NCBI GenBank assembly: GCA_949987565.1
Contig: OX465105.1
Span: 24,251,474-24,315,473, forward strand
Direction of reading: 5' to 3'
DNA: 64,000 nucleotides
DNA from: Luidia sarsii
Taxonomy: Eukaryota; Echinodermata; Asteroidea; Paxillosida; Luidiidae
This document shows positions 11,901 to 26,900 of this stretch, in pieces; position 1 is the stretch's first letter, and every line of letters starts with the position of its first letter. The notes under the pieces are model-generated. The model saw nothing but the letters and a program-made list of their open reading frames with translations, had not been told where the DNA came from and made no database searches. A program made the translations under genes and the position numbers.

Positions 11901-14900
11901 AGTTAAACAAATAACAAAGTCTAAGCTACATGTAAGACCATGGATATTGTACGTGTTTGCGTCAAGGAGAATGTACTTCAAATATGCTCTACTTGACGTG
12001 TAATGAAGTGCTGAATGGGGCGCCCCCCACCCCGGCAAAGACTAGCTGACGATTAGGGAAGGCCACTGTCTAAGGGCTGGATAGCTCAGATGGAAGAGCA
12101 CTGGTGTGCTTTGCCCGATTGTTCGCTGAAAAAAAACCCACACAGGCAACTCGGTCGGGGTTGGAGCCTGCGACTCCTGCTTTCTGGTGCAGGCGTCTTA
12201 ACCACTGCACCACCGATCTGATCGATCATGTGCACAGTAGGGCTGTTCCCACTAAGAAAATAATCGCAAAAACCAAAAAACCAGATATTTCTGGTCATGT
12301 CCACACAGGCCCCCAAAAAATGGCGTTGGAAAAAATGGCGAGCCGATTGTGGTTAGCAGTTGTGGTCAAATGGTGGATGTGTCCTTGATGATGGCCCAAG
12401 CAGGGAGACATATAAACAAGCACGGCACTTCCTGTCAATCAGAGCGTGAGCGGTGCATTGTGGGATTAAAAAAACCCATTGTGATTCAGTGGAGCGTTCC
12501 CACACGCACTGCATCGCAAACAAACGCGATTGTTTGGAAAAGTCTCACTCTTAGTGGAGTCCGAATCGCGATTCAAATCCCGCTTATAATCGCGTTTATT
12601 GTGTCCACACACGCAAACAAAATGAAGTGGAGTTTGAATCGCGATTCAAATCGCGATCCAAATGATCGCGTTTATTTGGTGTAGTGGAAACAGCCCCAAT
12701 GAGAACAGCCCTTTTGGCAACTTTGGCAACTATCTTGACCACCCAAGATAAAAAAAAGAAAAAGAAAAAAAAAGAAAGAAACATGCCAGCCTGTGAGAAA
12801 TGAATCTGGACGGCTGGATCCTCTTGAATTTGAAGTTCTTTTGAGAGGATACTGGATAAGATTTATCCCTATATTTTGGGGGAAAATGATTCTAAAAGCC
12901 TGTCTTTCAGCATCCATGTCAATGTGCATCCATCATAGTCAGCACCATTCTAATTTCTTCCCCTATATTTCAAAGTAAACTGTCTTTCAGAGTTCATGAC
13001 AGTATGAATCTTTCTCGACTGAAACCCCATTTTTTTTTTAAATCCAATTTAGGATTTTTAAAACCACTTGATGATAGCCGAAACTCTTTTCTTTTTTTTA
13101 AAATCCAGACTGCGCCTGATTTTGTAAAAAAAAAAATAAAAAAAAAAAATTAGGCCGAGTATTCATGCCAATAGCTTTTTGGGCCAAGTGACTGCTGTGA
13201 ATCTTTCGTATTTTATTTGTATCCTGGTGGAGACATTGCTTTGTTCTCGTGTGAGAAATGATGATTTAAAAATGCTCCCATTTCAACCACATTCACTTTC
13301 CTGGGTAGACATTTGGACCGTATGTCCCTTATATATAACACTTCGATTTGTGACCGATTCTTACCCATCACAAATTCCCCGTTTTTGAGTTATTTTCAAA
13401 TATCAGTTTCATGAAAACCTTGTGGAGACCTACATGTATATTACCTGTACAATTTCCCTGTGGAGACCTATTCAACCTATTGTCGTAGGTCTCCACAAGG
13501 CACTAGATTCACGCCCACCCTCACAGACCACAGATTTGGACTGCCAAGTGAGTCCGTGTCCTGTTTGGCAAAATAGGCTGGATATCCACTCAAATAAGTG
13601 CTTCATACATCGACATCTTTTTGCGCGTGTGTGTGTGGAATTTCCGTGTCACATAATCTTTAGCTGTTAATGGATCGGCACACATCGTGGACCTTGAATT
13701 ATAACCAGGGTTCGCTGGCTCCGTGGTCACACAGCTGCCAGGCTCCCTGTGTTTGCCGTGCCTTTTGAACAAAAACAAATTCAGGCGCCCTTCAGTACGT
13801 GCACATTCATACGTAATTGTACACGTACATGTATTGTACAGTATATGGAATGCTCAGTCATAATTGGGTGTCTTCAATTATCCAATAAAAAAATTGCATT
13901 TATTACATTTTGACATGAAGACTGGCCACTGAACTGGTCATGTCAGTTTTGTGGTAGAATAGATATGTACTTGGTATTTTACCATTTAAATGCTGTAAAG
14001 CTACATGTACACGTAACAGCCGGTACATGTAACTGTAAGTTCACAGTCATATTCTACGTGTATGCATACAGTATATACAGTAGTGCATGTAGACATACTG
14101 TACATTGTGTACATACGGTAAAAATGTACCAGTAAAAGGTAATTTGATTCCAAGTGAATGAATTTTGTTCACCTTTCATCATTGAACCGTGTTAAGTGCA
14201 GTACATCCACGTATGTACATGTACTTGTACATGTGGATGCTCATTGTAAAGAGCTGATCTAATCGTGCTTGGTCCAAAATCGATATGGCAGTCTGTGGAT
14301 ATGGCTGGGTCTAAGTCCATACTTGTGTGCATGAGACAGTGTCCAAATTCCATAAGATTTGAAGGTATGCATGGATTGCATGGTGGAAGTTCAGTGTGGA
14401 AGGTTTGCCTAGACACCATGTACCATGTACATCATCTCTTGTGAGATGGAAGTGCCGGTTGCTCAACATTGTGTGCAGTGTGTAGTGTACGTGTACTATC
14501 ATCGGTGCTTAAATGTGTTGTGGAGAGCGCTGGAGCGTGGAGAATCTTTCCAGGTTTGCGCAACCATTGGAGCATGAAGATAGGAGTGGAGGTTCACTGA
14601 AGTGTGTCAGTCTGAGATTGGATGCCAAGGGTACATAATAATAGGAACCCAGGCGGCAGACTAGGTGACAGTGCAGAATATTTCGTCAGGATCTTTTCCC
14701 AGCTGCCATATTGGTTATTGTATAGTTTTTATTGTTCCCACACCCTTCTGCATTGAAACATTGAATTCTCTCAGTCTGGGCCCAGTACCGATATCTCTCC
14801 TGTTCCCTCCTTCCATCCTTGCCGTCCTGGTCTGAAATATTCTCCATTGGCTGAGATTTTAGCTCAATTTCATCAAAACTTGTAGTAACCTACAAATCAA

Positions 14901-17900
14901 TCACAAGACGGTGATGCACAGAAACCATGATAACAGCTTTCAGATGGGTTACCCACCGTGAGTTGAGTTACAATGGATCGTAAGACTTTAGTGGAATCTC
15001 AACCGGAGCCTTTCCTCTCCATCCTCACTGGTGCAAGAAGTCCCTCTGCCGGCTCGCTGTGTCACATCCACATCCACCCATCTATCATTTCTCCCCTCCA
15101 TCCCTTGCTCCTTTGAGTGCATTCCGCTCGCGCACTCTGTCTACGTACGTTCCAGGCCTAATGCTCCGAAGTACGTGACAGCGTGTGGGGGGGGGGGGGA
15201 GAGAGAGGCTCGTGTTTGCTCTGCCGGGTCGGCCCGTGAACGTGACAATTGCATATCGCTTCACTTCGACCGGCCGACCAAACCCAGGAAGCCATCAATC
15301 ACTGGCCGTCGCTCTGCAATTTACAACACGAAAAGCCGTCCATTTGTGAGGAAGAAATCCCAACCCCCCCCCCCCTCCTTGATCATTTCCGTCATACAAT
15401 ACTGGACGGGGAAATAAATGTCAGCAACTGCGCAGGATGAGAAATGGCCAGTTCGTGGAGCCAGACTGAGCCGGTCTAACAACGGCCCTGGACATCTGGT
15501 ACCAATCGGCCACTAAAAAACCCCAAAACCAGCAGCCAGCCCAATCTGCTGGGGTCCACTGTGCTTTCTCATTTCATTTTATTTGTTATTTCTCAGGGCA
15601 AGTAGAAACATGAAAGTGACAAAACCAAACAGAACATGAACATGGAAGCATCATCCTGAAGGATTGCCAAATCCGAACTTAATTGCAATGGAGTGGCTGT
15701 CCCTTGCAGGGGTCGACCTTGTCTTTTCTTGGCTGTCTGGGCCAGTAGAATGGTGGCCCAGGTTTTTTTTTTTGACTGGCCGGCATTGCACAGTTGTGTG
15801 TTAAGTTTCAAGTGTTGAGATCAATGGCAAGAAAATTGCCACTTAGTGGACACCTTTAATAATGAAGTTCAACGTATAGGCCAAAATGTGGTTACGCTCA
15901 AGATCTTCTCATTCAGTGCTGTGCTATGGGTCTAGAATGAGTCTTTGAACCCTTGCTGGCAAAACCCAGATGTGGAAGGGTTTGTCATAGAATAAGAAGT
16001 GATTTGACTTTTTTATTTTTGTATTAGTTCAACTGGCCAGCCAAGGCAGGCCAAACCCACACGTGAAAGGTTTGCCATACATGTATAATACATGTACATG
16101 TAAGAAGCAGTGATTTGACTGTTTGATTTTATTTGTTTCAACTGGCCAGCCAAGTCAGTTTGAATGACCTTCAGCTGACCCAAGTGAGCCGAGAGCCCGA
16201 GACAGTTTCATCTATCAGTCGGCCTCTGAGCTGCTGCTTAATTCAAACCCTACAGTCGTCTGCTGGCCACCCAATACTCACATTGGGGAAAAAAGTCAAC
16301 AAGGTGCACATAACCAATGAGGCTCCTGATATTCAATACTCCATCAACCGATAGGCCATCGATTCACATGTGCCTCCCCCCCCCCCATTCTCGCAGAAAC
16401 TATAGGGCCGTTTCCACAACACCAAATAAATGCGATTATTTGGATCGCAATTTGAATCGCGGTTCAAACTACACTCTTTTTGCGTGTGTGGACACAATAA
16501 ACGCGATTATTAGTGGGATTTGAATCATGATTCGGACTCCACTAAGAGTGAGGCTTTTTCAAATAATCGTGTTTATTTGCGACGCGGTGTGTGTGGGAAC
16601 GCTCCACTGAATCAGACAGGTTTTCTTAATCCCACAATGCACCGCTCACCTTCCGACTAAGAGGAAGTGCGGTGCTTGTTTACATGTCTCCCTGCGTGGG
16701 CCACCCTCAAGGACACAGCCACCATTTGACCACGACTGCAAATCGCAAGCGGCTCGCGATTTTGGGAACTGTGTGGACACAAGTCGCACAACCCCCAAAA
16801 AAGGGTTTCGAATCGCGATTCAAATTGCGATTATTTTCATAGTGGGAAGGGCCCTTTTGTAAGTTGGCTTCAATGAGCCCATTGCCCCAAATGGGGGGGG
16901 GGGGCATCTTAAGTTTCAGCAGGATTTTGTTCCTCCCCAGCACCCCTAGACTCGACTCCAGTCCCTGTGCACAGCACAGGGAAGCTCTTCAACAACCCAG
17001 TAGAGCCGGGTATTCCCGGGTGACTTCTGGGAGGTAAGAATTAAGCTCTTTCCTGGCCCAGGGGTGAAACAAACAAAAAAGCCTTGGGCACATGTCCCGT
17101 GATTGTAGGAATCACCCTGTGCCCACCCTATATTCAGAGAGGTCCCTTCTCTGTCTGTGGTGGGTTTATTTACATACAGTGTACATGAGGAGCCCTAATG
17201 CAAGGCTGGGTGGTGCGTGATATGCATGATCTGGGAGTCAATCGATGCATCACTCCAGGGACTTTGTCTCAGACAAGATCTCATCATCTCTCCTGACATA
17301 CAACCAGTAACTCTAGTCGCTTTGTCTGTCCGCAATACCCCCCCCCCCCTTCTCACCTTTTTCTTCCCCCTCTTCCTCCTCTCCCTCCTTAAGGATTTCA
17401 TCCTCTCCCTCCCATCTCCATCTTTTCTCCCCTCTTCTTCTCCTTTTCCTCTCTCCTCCTCACCTTCCCTATCACCCACTTTTTATCATTTTCCTCGCTC
17501 TTCTTTCTTCTCCTCTTTTTCTCTTTTTCTTTTCCCCATTTTCTTCACCCTCTTTCCCTCTTCTCCAACTCTATCTCCATCTTCATTCCATTTTTCCGCT
17601 ATCCTCTTCCTCATTCTTCCTCCTCTTCTTCCATATCTCCATCTTCGTTCCATTTATCTGCTATCCTCTTCCTCATTCTTCCTTCTCTCCTTCCATATCT
17701 CCATCTTCATTCCATTTATCTGCTATCCTCTTCCTCATTCTTCCTTCTCTCCTTCCATATCTCCATCTTCATTCCATTTATCTGCTATCCTCTTCCTCAT
17801 TCTTCTCTTCTTCCATATCTCCATCTTCGTTCCATTTTTCCTCTTTATCCTCTTCCCCATTCTTCCTCCTTTCCTTCCATATCTCCATCTTCTTTCCATT

Positions 17901-20900
17901 ATTCCTCTTTATTCTCTTCCTCATTCTTCCTCCTCTCCTTCCATATCTCCATCTTCTTTCCATTTTTCCTCTTTATTCTCTTCCCCTTTCTTCCTCCTCT
18001 CCTTCCATATCTCCATCTTCGTTCCATTTTTCCTCTTTATCCTCTTCCCCATTCTTCCTCCTTTCCTTCCATATCTCCATCTTCTTTCCATTATTCCTCT
18101 TTATTCTCTTCCTCATTCTTCCTCCTCTCCTTCCATATCTCCATCTACTTTCCATTTTTCCTCTTTATTCTCTTCCCCATTCTTCCTCCTTTCCTTCCAC
18201 ATCTCCACCTTCGTTCCATTTTTACGCTATCCTCTTCCTTATTCTTCCTCCTCTCCTTCCATATCTCCATCTTCTTTCCATTTTTCCTCTTTATTCTCTT
18301 CCTCACTCTTCCTCCTCTACTTCCATATCTGGACCTTCTTTCAATTTTTCCTCTTTATTCTCTTCCTCATTCTTCCTCCTCTCCTTCCATATCTTCATCT
18401 TCTTTTCATTTTTCTTCTTTATTCCCTTCCCCATTCTTCCCCTCCTTCCATATCTCCATCTTTCCATTTTTCCTCTTTATTATCTTCCTTATTCTTCCTC
18501 CTCTCCTTCCATATCTCCATCTTCTTTCCATTTTTCCTCTATTCTCTTCCTCATTCTTCCTCCTCTCCTTCCATATCTCCATCTTCTTTCCATTTTTCCT
18601 CTTTATTTGCTTTGCTTGCTTACTCACCCTTCCTCATCTCCTGTCTCTATCTTCTTTCCCGTTTTCCTCTCCTCACCCTCCCAATCTTCCTCTTTCTTTC
18701 CCTTCAGCATCTCTTCTCTCGTCTCTCCCTCGTCCTACTCCGCATCCCCATGCTAAGCGTGCTCCCTCCTGCGTTCTCATCCTCCCTCCCTTCCCTTCCT
18801 CATCCTCGTTCTCTTTCTCCTCTGTGTCCCTCCCCCTCCCTCCTCCCCTAATCCACCCAATCTGTAAGGAGCAATCAGCTTGTCTTTCCCCCTCCCCCCA
18901 ATTGCCGGCTGGTTCGACGTCTGCTCGAATATTGAAATGAAAGGAGGCCCCTCAGACCTCAGTAGTCACTCCCGCATCATCAATGCTCGGGTTTCGGGTT
19001 CTATTGGGAAGTCAAATCCCCCTGTCGCCATGGCAATGGGTGATTGGTACCCGTGGGTTGGCATTTTCCAGTGAGTTTCGGGTTTCTAAGACTCAGAACT
19101 CATTCCCTCCCCCATTATTCGAAGGGTGGCAGAGAGAGGAAACTTGATGCGGTGTTACTTAGTAATTCACAGCCCAGTACACGTGTTCTTGCATGAACAG
19201 AGCAGTGTGAAGTATGTGCACGTACACAGCCAGAATATAATTTAAAGGTAGATCATGGTTACTGCATGGGGCTTTTTTTCAGTGTACAATTCAACACTGT
19301 TCTATAGTCTTAATGATTAAGAAAGAAACGCTATAACTGTAGCACTCTCGGTGACCTTATTTCCACAAATGCCATCTTCTCCTCCTCCTATTGCTATTTG
19401 ATGGAGTTGGTTCATTAAATGGATATTTACAATGATTGGATGCGTCTTGAAGGACATTTTGCTGACGAAACCATACAAATACAGATAAGCAGCAGTGTTC
19501 CTGGAGTCACCTTGTTAGGAGAATTTCATCATTTACACATAGCTTTTTGTCCGCTCGTATATACTGTGTACATAGGGATCATATGGGACTACATAGCTAC
19601 ATACATTATACATTGATTATCATCAATATAGTGCAGTATTTGTGTAAGGCCCCACCCTGTTGAACCCTTCAGTGCTGAATCCGTGTCAAGCACACAGGTC
19701 TTTTGCCAACAAGAAAGCGTCCAATCAATCCAAATTGAATCAAAGCGACGCACACAAGGTCCTGCGCTGAATTGCGACCCCCCTAAAAACGACACGTGCA
19801 CCGAGAATAGACCCAACAGAAACCATTCCCCGTACCGAGATGCATATAGGATGTCTAAGATGACACATTTTCTTTTTGAAGAGCAAAGCGAGGTTGCTGT
19901 GGGTGAATTAATATTAAATACGTGTGTAGGTTTTGCCGGCCAAACATTGAGAAATTGAAATTCAAAATGTAATGTCCACAAGCCCCTTGCTTTCATGCTC
20001 TGATGCGATTACCCGGGCTTCAAACATGCTAATCCCATTGGGACACTCAAATTGCATTACGGGCTGACTACGTGTACCCTGCAAAATGTAATTGGGCGTT
20101 TGTGATGGTGGGTTGGTGGGAGTGGGGGGGGGGATCTGGGCAGCTTGATAATAGGGTTACCGTGGTGAAACCATAGTAGTAGGGAGGGGGGGAGAGGAGC
20201 ACTGTCATGAAAAGCCTTCCAATGCACTCACTGTGACTGTCAGTGGTTGCATAGTAGTGTCAGTTGCCAAGTGAACAAGAAGTTATTATGCTGCATGAAT
20301 CTGTACGTAATGCCATGGTTATAAATGATGCAAGCCACGTTGTATCGATTTTAAATATGTAGATATCCCTTTAATGATGGAAATTGCTCTTGGAATATAC
20401 AACGTGATAGTTCTATAATAAATGTGTTCAAGGCCATGGTATCATTTTCATATCTACATGTACATGTACACTACAAACAAGCATACATATAGTTGACAAT
20501 TGTCATACTGCCCATTTAATGAAAGTAATGAACTGCTAGTGAATCTTGACAAGTCAGATGGCGTGGTGATGAAATCTGAACAATACCTTTCCCAAATGCA
20601 GAAAAAAATTCAAAAGAGGAATGATTGAAACATAAGTTAGAATATATCATCACATTTAATCCCGAAGATGCTTACTGATGCTTTCTTTGTGATTTAAAGA
20701 AAGATCATCGTTACAAATTAAACAATAGTCTGTTCTAATCTTAATAAGACAGCCTGGCCGATGTCTTTGAAGTATTCTCTCCCTTTGAACATTTTTCACT
20801 TCCTGTCTGTTCCTATGATACAGTTTCCATAGTTACAATTATCAGATGCTCTCAGTGGAGACATTGATTAATTTGTGCACCATTCACTGGTTCCTCTTGG

Positions 20901-23900
20901 AAATGTCCCTGATTGTGCATCTGCTTCATTCAAACGGGGAACCAGCCACATTACACTGAGTGTGGTGTGCATGTAGTACACTGTGGTGGAGATGATTTTT
21001 ATTTTATTTGCATCACGCAGATACAAGCACAGTACATGTGTGATTACACATAACATTGACCAGGCCTTGAACCTGTACAGAATCTGCAGGAGTCATGTAG
21101 CAATGGCATTATGGCATTGGCCGTGCACATGTAGAGGATGTAGTAGACACGTGTACATCACTACATGTACATGTCCAAGTTCTTTTTCTGATGCATAAGA
21201 TTAAGAGGGGCTTGGCATTCCATCATCTGGGTACCTTTCTAAAAGGCCTTTAGAGAAAGGTCCTGCTAGGATTGAAATGGAACTCCCTCTGTTGCGGATT
21301 TTCTTCACTGCCTTGAACAATTGTTTGAGGAATTGCATGTATTTCCCTTGTGGATACATCAGTGGCTACATTCATTGGCTATGGCTGGAAATATCAAGCA
21401 TGCTAATGCAGTGTAGGCAACCTCATGACTAAATCTAGTGGCTGCAACCAAGTTTATATCCATGAGTATTTTTCAGGCAGGCACAATCAAGTAGTGGCAT
21501 TCAGATTTCAGACACAGCATATTAACATACAAGTGCTGTCCTATTGATTCAGTGTGGTCGGGATTTGGGTTGAGCACATACACGTACGTGGTACATATGT
21601 AATATCTTCTAGTGTCTCCTCCACCAGGGCACTTACTCCTCTGACTCCTCCCCTTCCATCATCCTCGTCCTCACCGGGACTCTAAGGTTGCCCGTCTTGT
21701 GACTGATACCTTATCCCCTCATCCTAACACGCTTGCTGCAGGTGTGCGCGGTTGATATGTGTGCCGCGTAGTCTGGCCTCAAGGCTGAGGCTGCAATTTC
21801 TGTACGGTTGAAGTGTGCGGTGTAGGCTTGGCCTCGAGGCTCACTGCCCACGCTGTACTACAGTCGATATGTAGTCCCGCCACGTCCTCCTTGGAGGCTT
21901 AATGCCCACTTCATCTTGCTGGCTCTATGGTTGGTAGGTATATGTAGGCCATGGAGCACTCTTGCCTCAGTGCTGTACACCTCTCTCACCCTGCCTTTTC
22001 TGTGTAGTTGATAGCCTAGATATCTATAAGCACGGTGTAGTCTTACCTCAAGGCTGAATGTTTTTTTTTATCATTATTGGAAGGGTGCAGTTTTCCCCTC
22101 GGGCTCAACCCCATACTTGAGCGGTCACTGTGATGTGCGATACAGTACATGTAGTCTCGGCTCAAAGCTTTCATGCCCTGTCCTCCTGACACCAGATGAG
22201 GACTTGATGTATGGAGATGGTGCAGTCCTGCCTCGTTTTCTAAGCCGTCTTCACCAGCCTTGCCTTAGATTTTGTGTGTGTGTCCGGCTGCCCGTCTGAA
22301 GCTGTTTAGTCTGATCAGAATCCTGCAGATACGGTACTCTCACCCGGTCCACTGATGGCGTAGTCACTGCACATCTTAGATGGACAGTACTGGTGATTCA
22401 GGGATGCAAACATGCTGTATGATTCAGGGATGCAAACATGCTGTATGCATGTGGGTTATAAATAAGACTTACTTAGGCTTTGCATGGTGGGTGAATCAAT
22501 ATAGAAAGGTTTGCGGTGACACCATGTATCAGGTCAGTTAAAGGAAGAGGTTTGGTTCTGAAAAGAACCTGAGTGGTAACTCAACGTTTCGACCAGTATG
22601 CTCTGGCCGTCATCAGGAGAATGATGACGGTCAGAGCATATGATGACGGCCAGAGCATACTGGTCGAAACGTCGAGTTACCACTCAGGTTCTTTTCAGAA
22701 CCACACCTCTTCCTTTAAGAGACCTGATACATGGTGTCACCGCAAACCTTCCTATATTCATGTGGGTTATATAAACATTGACCGGTACCTCAATCAACGG
22801 GCAGATTGCAGGAGATGCTGACACCTTCTTGTGTCCCAAGCGGCCGTTGGAAGAAATTAGCACATTGCTCAATGCACATGTGGATTGCTTGGTGTATGTA
22901 CAGGTGTATGTAAATCCACATGAAACTATTGCGCATGGATGAAATAAAGATGTTCAATGTAGATAAAGATGTTCAATGTAGATTATGCCAGCACGCACAG
23001 GTGTAGTGTACATTTACATGTACAGAATACACAGTTTTGGGAAAAGGAAAAGTGAATGTATGTTATTGTTGCCTAGGTTAGCCGGCTATGAGTTACATCA
23101 GTGCCTAGTGGCACTGAATGCAGGAGATGTCCAGGCCTTTCGTTATTGGCATGTCCCTCTCCATCATTTACTCTCTCTCTCTGTCTCTCTCTCTGTCTCA
23201 GTTGTCATTAGGTGTGCCTGACAGGTTGCTAGCAGACAACCCCCCGTGCCCTTCCTGTCCATGTGCCTTCCACCACCTCTTACATCCACACTTACATCCA
23301 GGCCCCCATCATCCTGACAGCGACAGGCATCTTAGTTGATGATTTGGCTCTCCCCCCCCCCTCCCACTTCCTCTGGTCTCCTCGTCGACAGACAGACCCC
23401 CTGAACTCCCTCCTACTCCTCCCTCGTTTGACTCGGGGAGGCGAGAGATGGGAAGTTGGTGTGTCGCGTTGTCTTCGGGAAATCAAGTTTAGTTGGGGTC
23501 GGGGAGGAGGGAGGGAGGGAGGGTAGGGGAGGAAGAGGGTGATGACACGTTGCCGTGGGCGAGCGAGGGTAGTAGTTGGATGGAGGTGGAGGGGAGGTGG
23601 GGAGGTTTTGAGTCAAAATCAGGTAATTGCTGGCAATCTGCTGGATCCTTGTGTCAACAAACAGCGGGGCGCAATCCCACGGATGTCACTCAGAATGCTC
23701 CCAGCCGTTTGCGGTCTGAGTTGATGTAAGGGTGCGTGATGAGATGGGTTCATGAGGGGACGCTCTGTTCAGGACCTTTGCGGTGTACTGTAAACCTTGA
23801 CCGGCATTCCTTCTCTTAAGCACTGGTGGCAGAATCTACAGCTTAGTGCAAAAGCTCATCGTCTGTGCGCCTGTTCACCTGAGTGGCTCTTTTGTCGAGG

Positions 23901-26900
23901 GAGGGACAAATCTTCATCCATCCCTCCAGTTCTGAGTCATATCCGCCGTAATTCCTTCAATTGTCCTTCGAGAAAGGTCCTGCCCAGCTCAGAACGTTAG
24001 GCTGTCTGGTATGCTAAGATCTGTATGTAAATGCATTATTTCAGTTCACCGCAAACCTTCCTATATTGCATTATTTCAGGTTGTTCTGGCTAGTGCATGC
24101 ACATGTATAAAGTGGTTTATTTCCATTGTACATGTACATGTACTTTATCATCTTTACAGAGAAAAACCTGTGCTGAAATTGGTCATACCCAATGTACATG
24201 TGAAGCAACTTTGTGCATTATCCATCACTCCTGAAAGACAATACCGTACGTTTAATTGTAATTCACAATGTGACTGATGGAATTGATGTTCAATGCTCGA
24301 ACACTGTGAATGAATGCAGGGAACTCTGTGCATGTACTGAAATTCAGAATTCCATTCCCAGATCTCCTGAATGGACTTTCAATATGAATTTACCGCACAC
24401 TGCACCCACAGCGAGGGCATTCATAACGTACGCAGTGCATTATTTGGCCAGTTGTCACGGCAATAACATCAGGAAACGGCTCACAAGCACGTCACCCTCC
24501 CCCCTCTCCGTTATGAATGCGAAACGTGCGAGGCGTGCGTTTGAGAGACCGCTTGCCACTGGGGGCCATCATTGCACTTCGCCACAATGAAGCTTTACAG
24601 CAATTGACTTTGACGTCTCAACGCCGAGTCGAGCACAGACGGAGACAGTTGTGTCATTAGAGGGGACGCTGGGAGTCTTATTGGAGCAACGGGAGCCAGC
24701 ATCAATTGGACTGCTCGCGGAAAAAAACACCCCGAAATCATTCCTTAGAAAGAGAGAAATCACGGCTTAGTTCTGCATGTACATGCGCATATCTTTTTCT
24801 TTAGAGAAGAAAATGTCAAGTCCTCGATTGAAACAAAAACTCTTTTCCGCCTTCCACAAAACAATATGTAGCACGACAAAAAGCCGCACAGATGTCTGAT
24901 TGTGTCAGGCTTGACTCGCTTGTACACAAATTGTAGTCTTAAAGTGATATATACAAAAATGTTGCAAACTGCTAACTGACTAAAATTACCAAAACGTAAA
25001 TCTCAAAATTTAGTGGGCCCGACGTTTCAATCCTAGGAGGACCTTTCTCAAAGGCAGAGTCACTCTGCCTTTGAAATTTTGAAATTGTAGTCTTATTTAT
25101 TTCACAGGTATCTATTGTTCCTGATTGTTTAGCGAATTTTGAAAATTATTAAAGATAAAACCTGTGTGGTGGTCATGGGCACTGGAAAGTACGCCGGTGC
25201 GAAGTGGCTATTGGCGTCTTCAAACAATGAGCTGTCCTTACTTTGAATCTTAGATTTTTGCTGGGTTTTGTTTTTTTAGACTCCTTTGTTTCTTGATTCT
25301 ATTTGCAGAAGTGATAGCCGGGATGCTCCTGAAACAAGGTGAAGAGGTCCAGGCAGAGAAGGCACTGAAGGGGAAAATAGTTGGCATCTACTTCTCAGCA
25401 CACTGGGTAAGGCTTTTCTCTTTCTGTCTGCCTCCCGTCTCTTTCTTGTTGATGTTCTTCAAGGACATTTCAGTTTGAAAGTTTGCCCCCGAACTGCTTA
25501 CACTGCACTTAGGCGGGGTTCACAGCTAATTACTGCTTACAGTTAGGGGCACCAAGAAAAAGAGTTGGGGCACCTAGACAAAGAGTTAGGGGCACCACAC
25601 TTAGACAAAGAGTTAGGGGCACCAAGACAAAGAGTTAGGGCACCTAGAAAAAGAGTTAGGGTACCAAGACAAGGAGTTAGGTGCACCAAGACAAAGAGTC
25701 AGGGGCACCAAGACAAATAGTTACATGTAGGTGCACCAAGAAAAAGAGTTAGGGGCACCAAGACAAAGAGTTAGGGGGCACCAAGACAGAGAGTTAGGGG
25801 CACCAAGACAAAGAGTTAGGGGGCACCAAGACAAAGAGTTAGGGGGCACCAAGACAAAGAGTTAGGGACACCAAGACAAAGAGTTAGGGGGCACCAAGAC
25901 AAAGAGTTAGGGGTGCCTAGGAATTCGCCTCTAGCTGTCTGTCTTCACAAAGCCCAGTGATCCATCGTTATCAACTAATACATACACTGTAGCACTGGAT
26001 ACCTTATCCGAGTGGTAACTGGCCATCCGTCGTCTGGCAATTAAAACCTAGGGGGGTACATGTAGATGCAGTCACGCATTTGGACTGCTAGTTTGGTGAA
26101 ATCGACCCCATCCTAGATGTGGATTCCGTGCCTGGAACATGGAGAAACTAAACTGATGCTAAACTCCCAAACTCACTCTGTATGGAGGAAGTGCGGCAGA
26201 AACTCTATCCCCGCACCAGTGCATGCCGAGGACATGGACCGCTGTGATAAAAGGCTGTATCAATGACTCGTTTGGATTTCATCACAAAGAAGGCCTTCTT
26301 CTTCTCCTTCCTCTTCTTCCTCCTCCTCCATCGTGGCCTTAATTGGATCAGCCAGACTCGGGCGATTAGATTTGCTCGCAGTCTTGACCAGAATTGCTGG
26401 GATGCTGTTCAGTGATACCCACCACACCAGTGTTCTCTGTCTGCCGACTCTGATGCCATTATTTGCTGCAAAGAGGCATGGACCCAGACAGCACTTATTC
26501 AAAAAGGCAGGCATACGCATGTTATGGTGGTCCAGAACTCAAAACAAAAACTAGCTTTGATTCTCATCCCTAATCTTACCTGAACTTTTCAAGATGACTA
26601 CAGGTCTGTGTTTGCCTTCAGAAGGGTTAGGGTTAATCTTATGATGCAGCCTACATGTATATTATGACCTAGTGTAGTTGTCAGACGGCCAACCAGGCCA
26701 CAGACTCCAGTGGCCCGTTGCTATTTTTTAGTGGCCTGGGCAACGCGGCTAGCAGTTAGAATCGATCCTTGCTCCCGGTTTCAAGTGTTGCCCACGCTCG
26801 CGGCTCTACATGTACTCACAAACAGTTGAGTTTGATTGGCAAGGGAATGGCATTTCCCATCTGGGGGAGAGCGTCTGATCAAGTAGGGGCCCTGCCGCCT

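Larger units (their letters stand above)
8928..25308 (+). other. 16.4-kb NXN intron
   Basis: Bounded by the GTGAGT donor at 8928 and the ATTTGCAG acceptor ending at 25308. No other exon is recognised inside. It hosts two GGGCCGTTT MITEs, SINE pieces, a CT-rich array, TACATGTAC clusters (10500-10580, 11190-11265, 13990-14230) and the inverted-dimer element at 22503-22758. Confidence 0.85.

Noticed and set aside
12063..12225. functional tRNA genes
   Set aside because: A-box and B-box words are present but spacing, anticodon arm and acceptor pairing are not; they fit SINE heads.
17217..18851. 544-codon open frame rich in Ser, Phe and Pro
   Set aside because: Same reason: CT-rich tandem array in an NXN intron, no start context, no family similarity.
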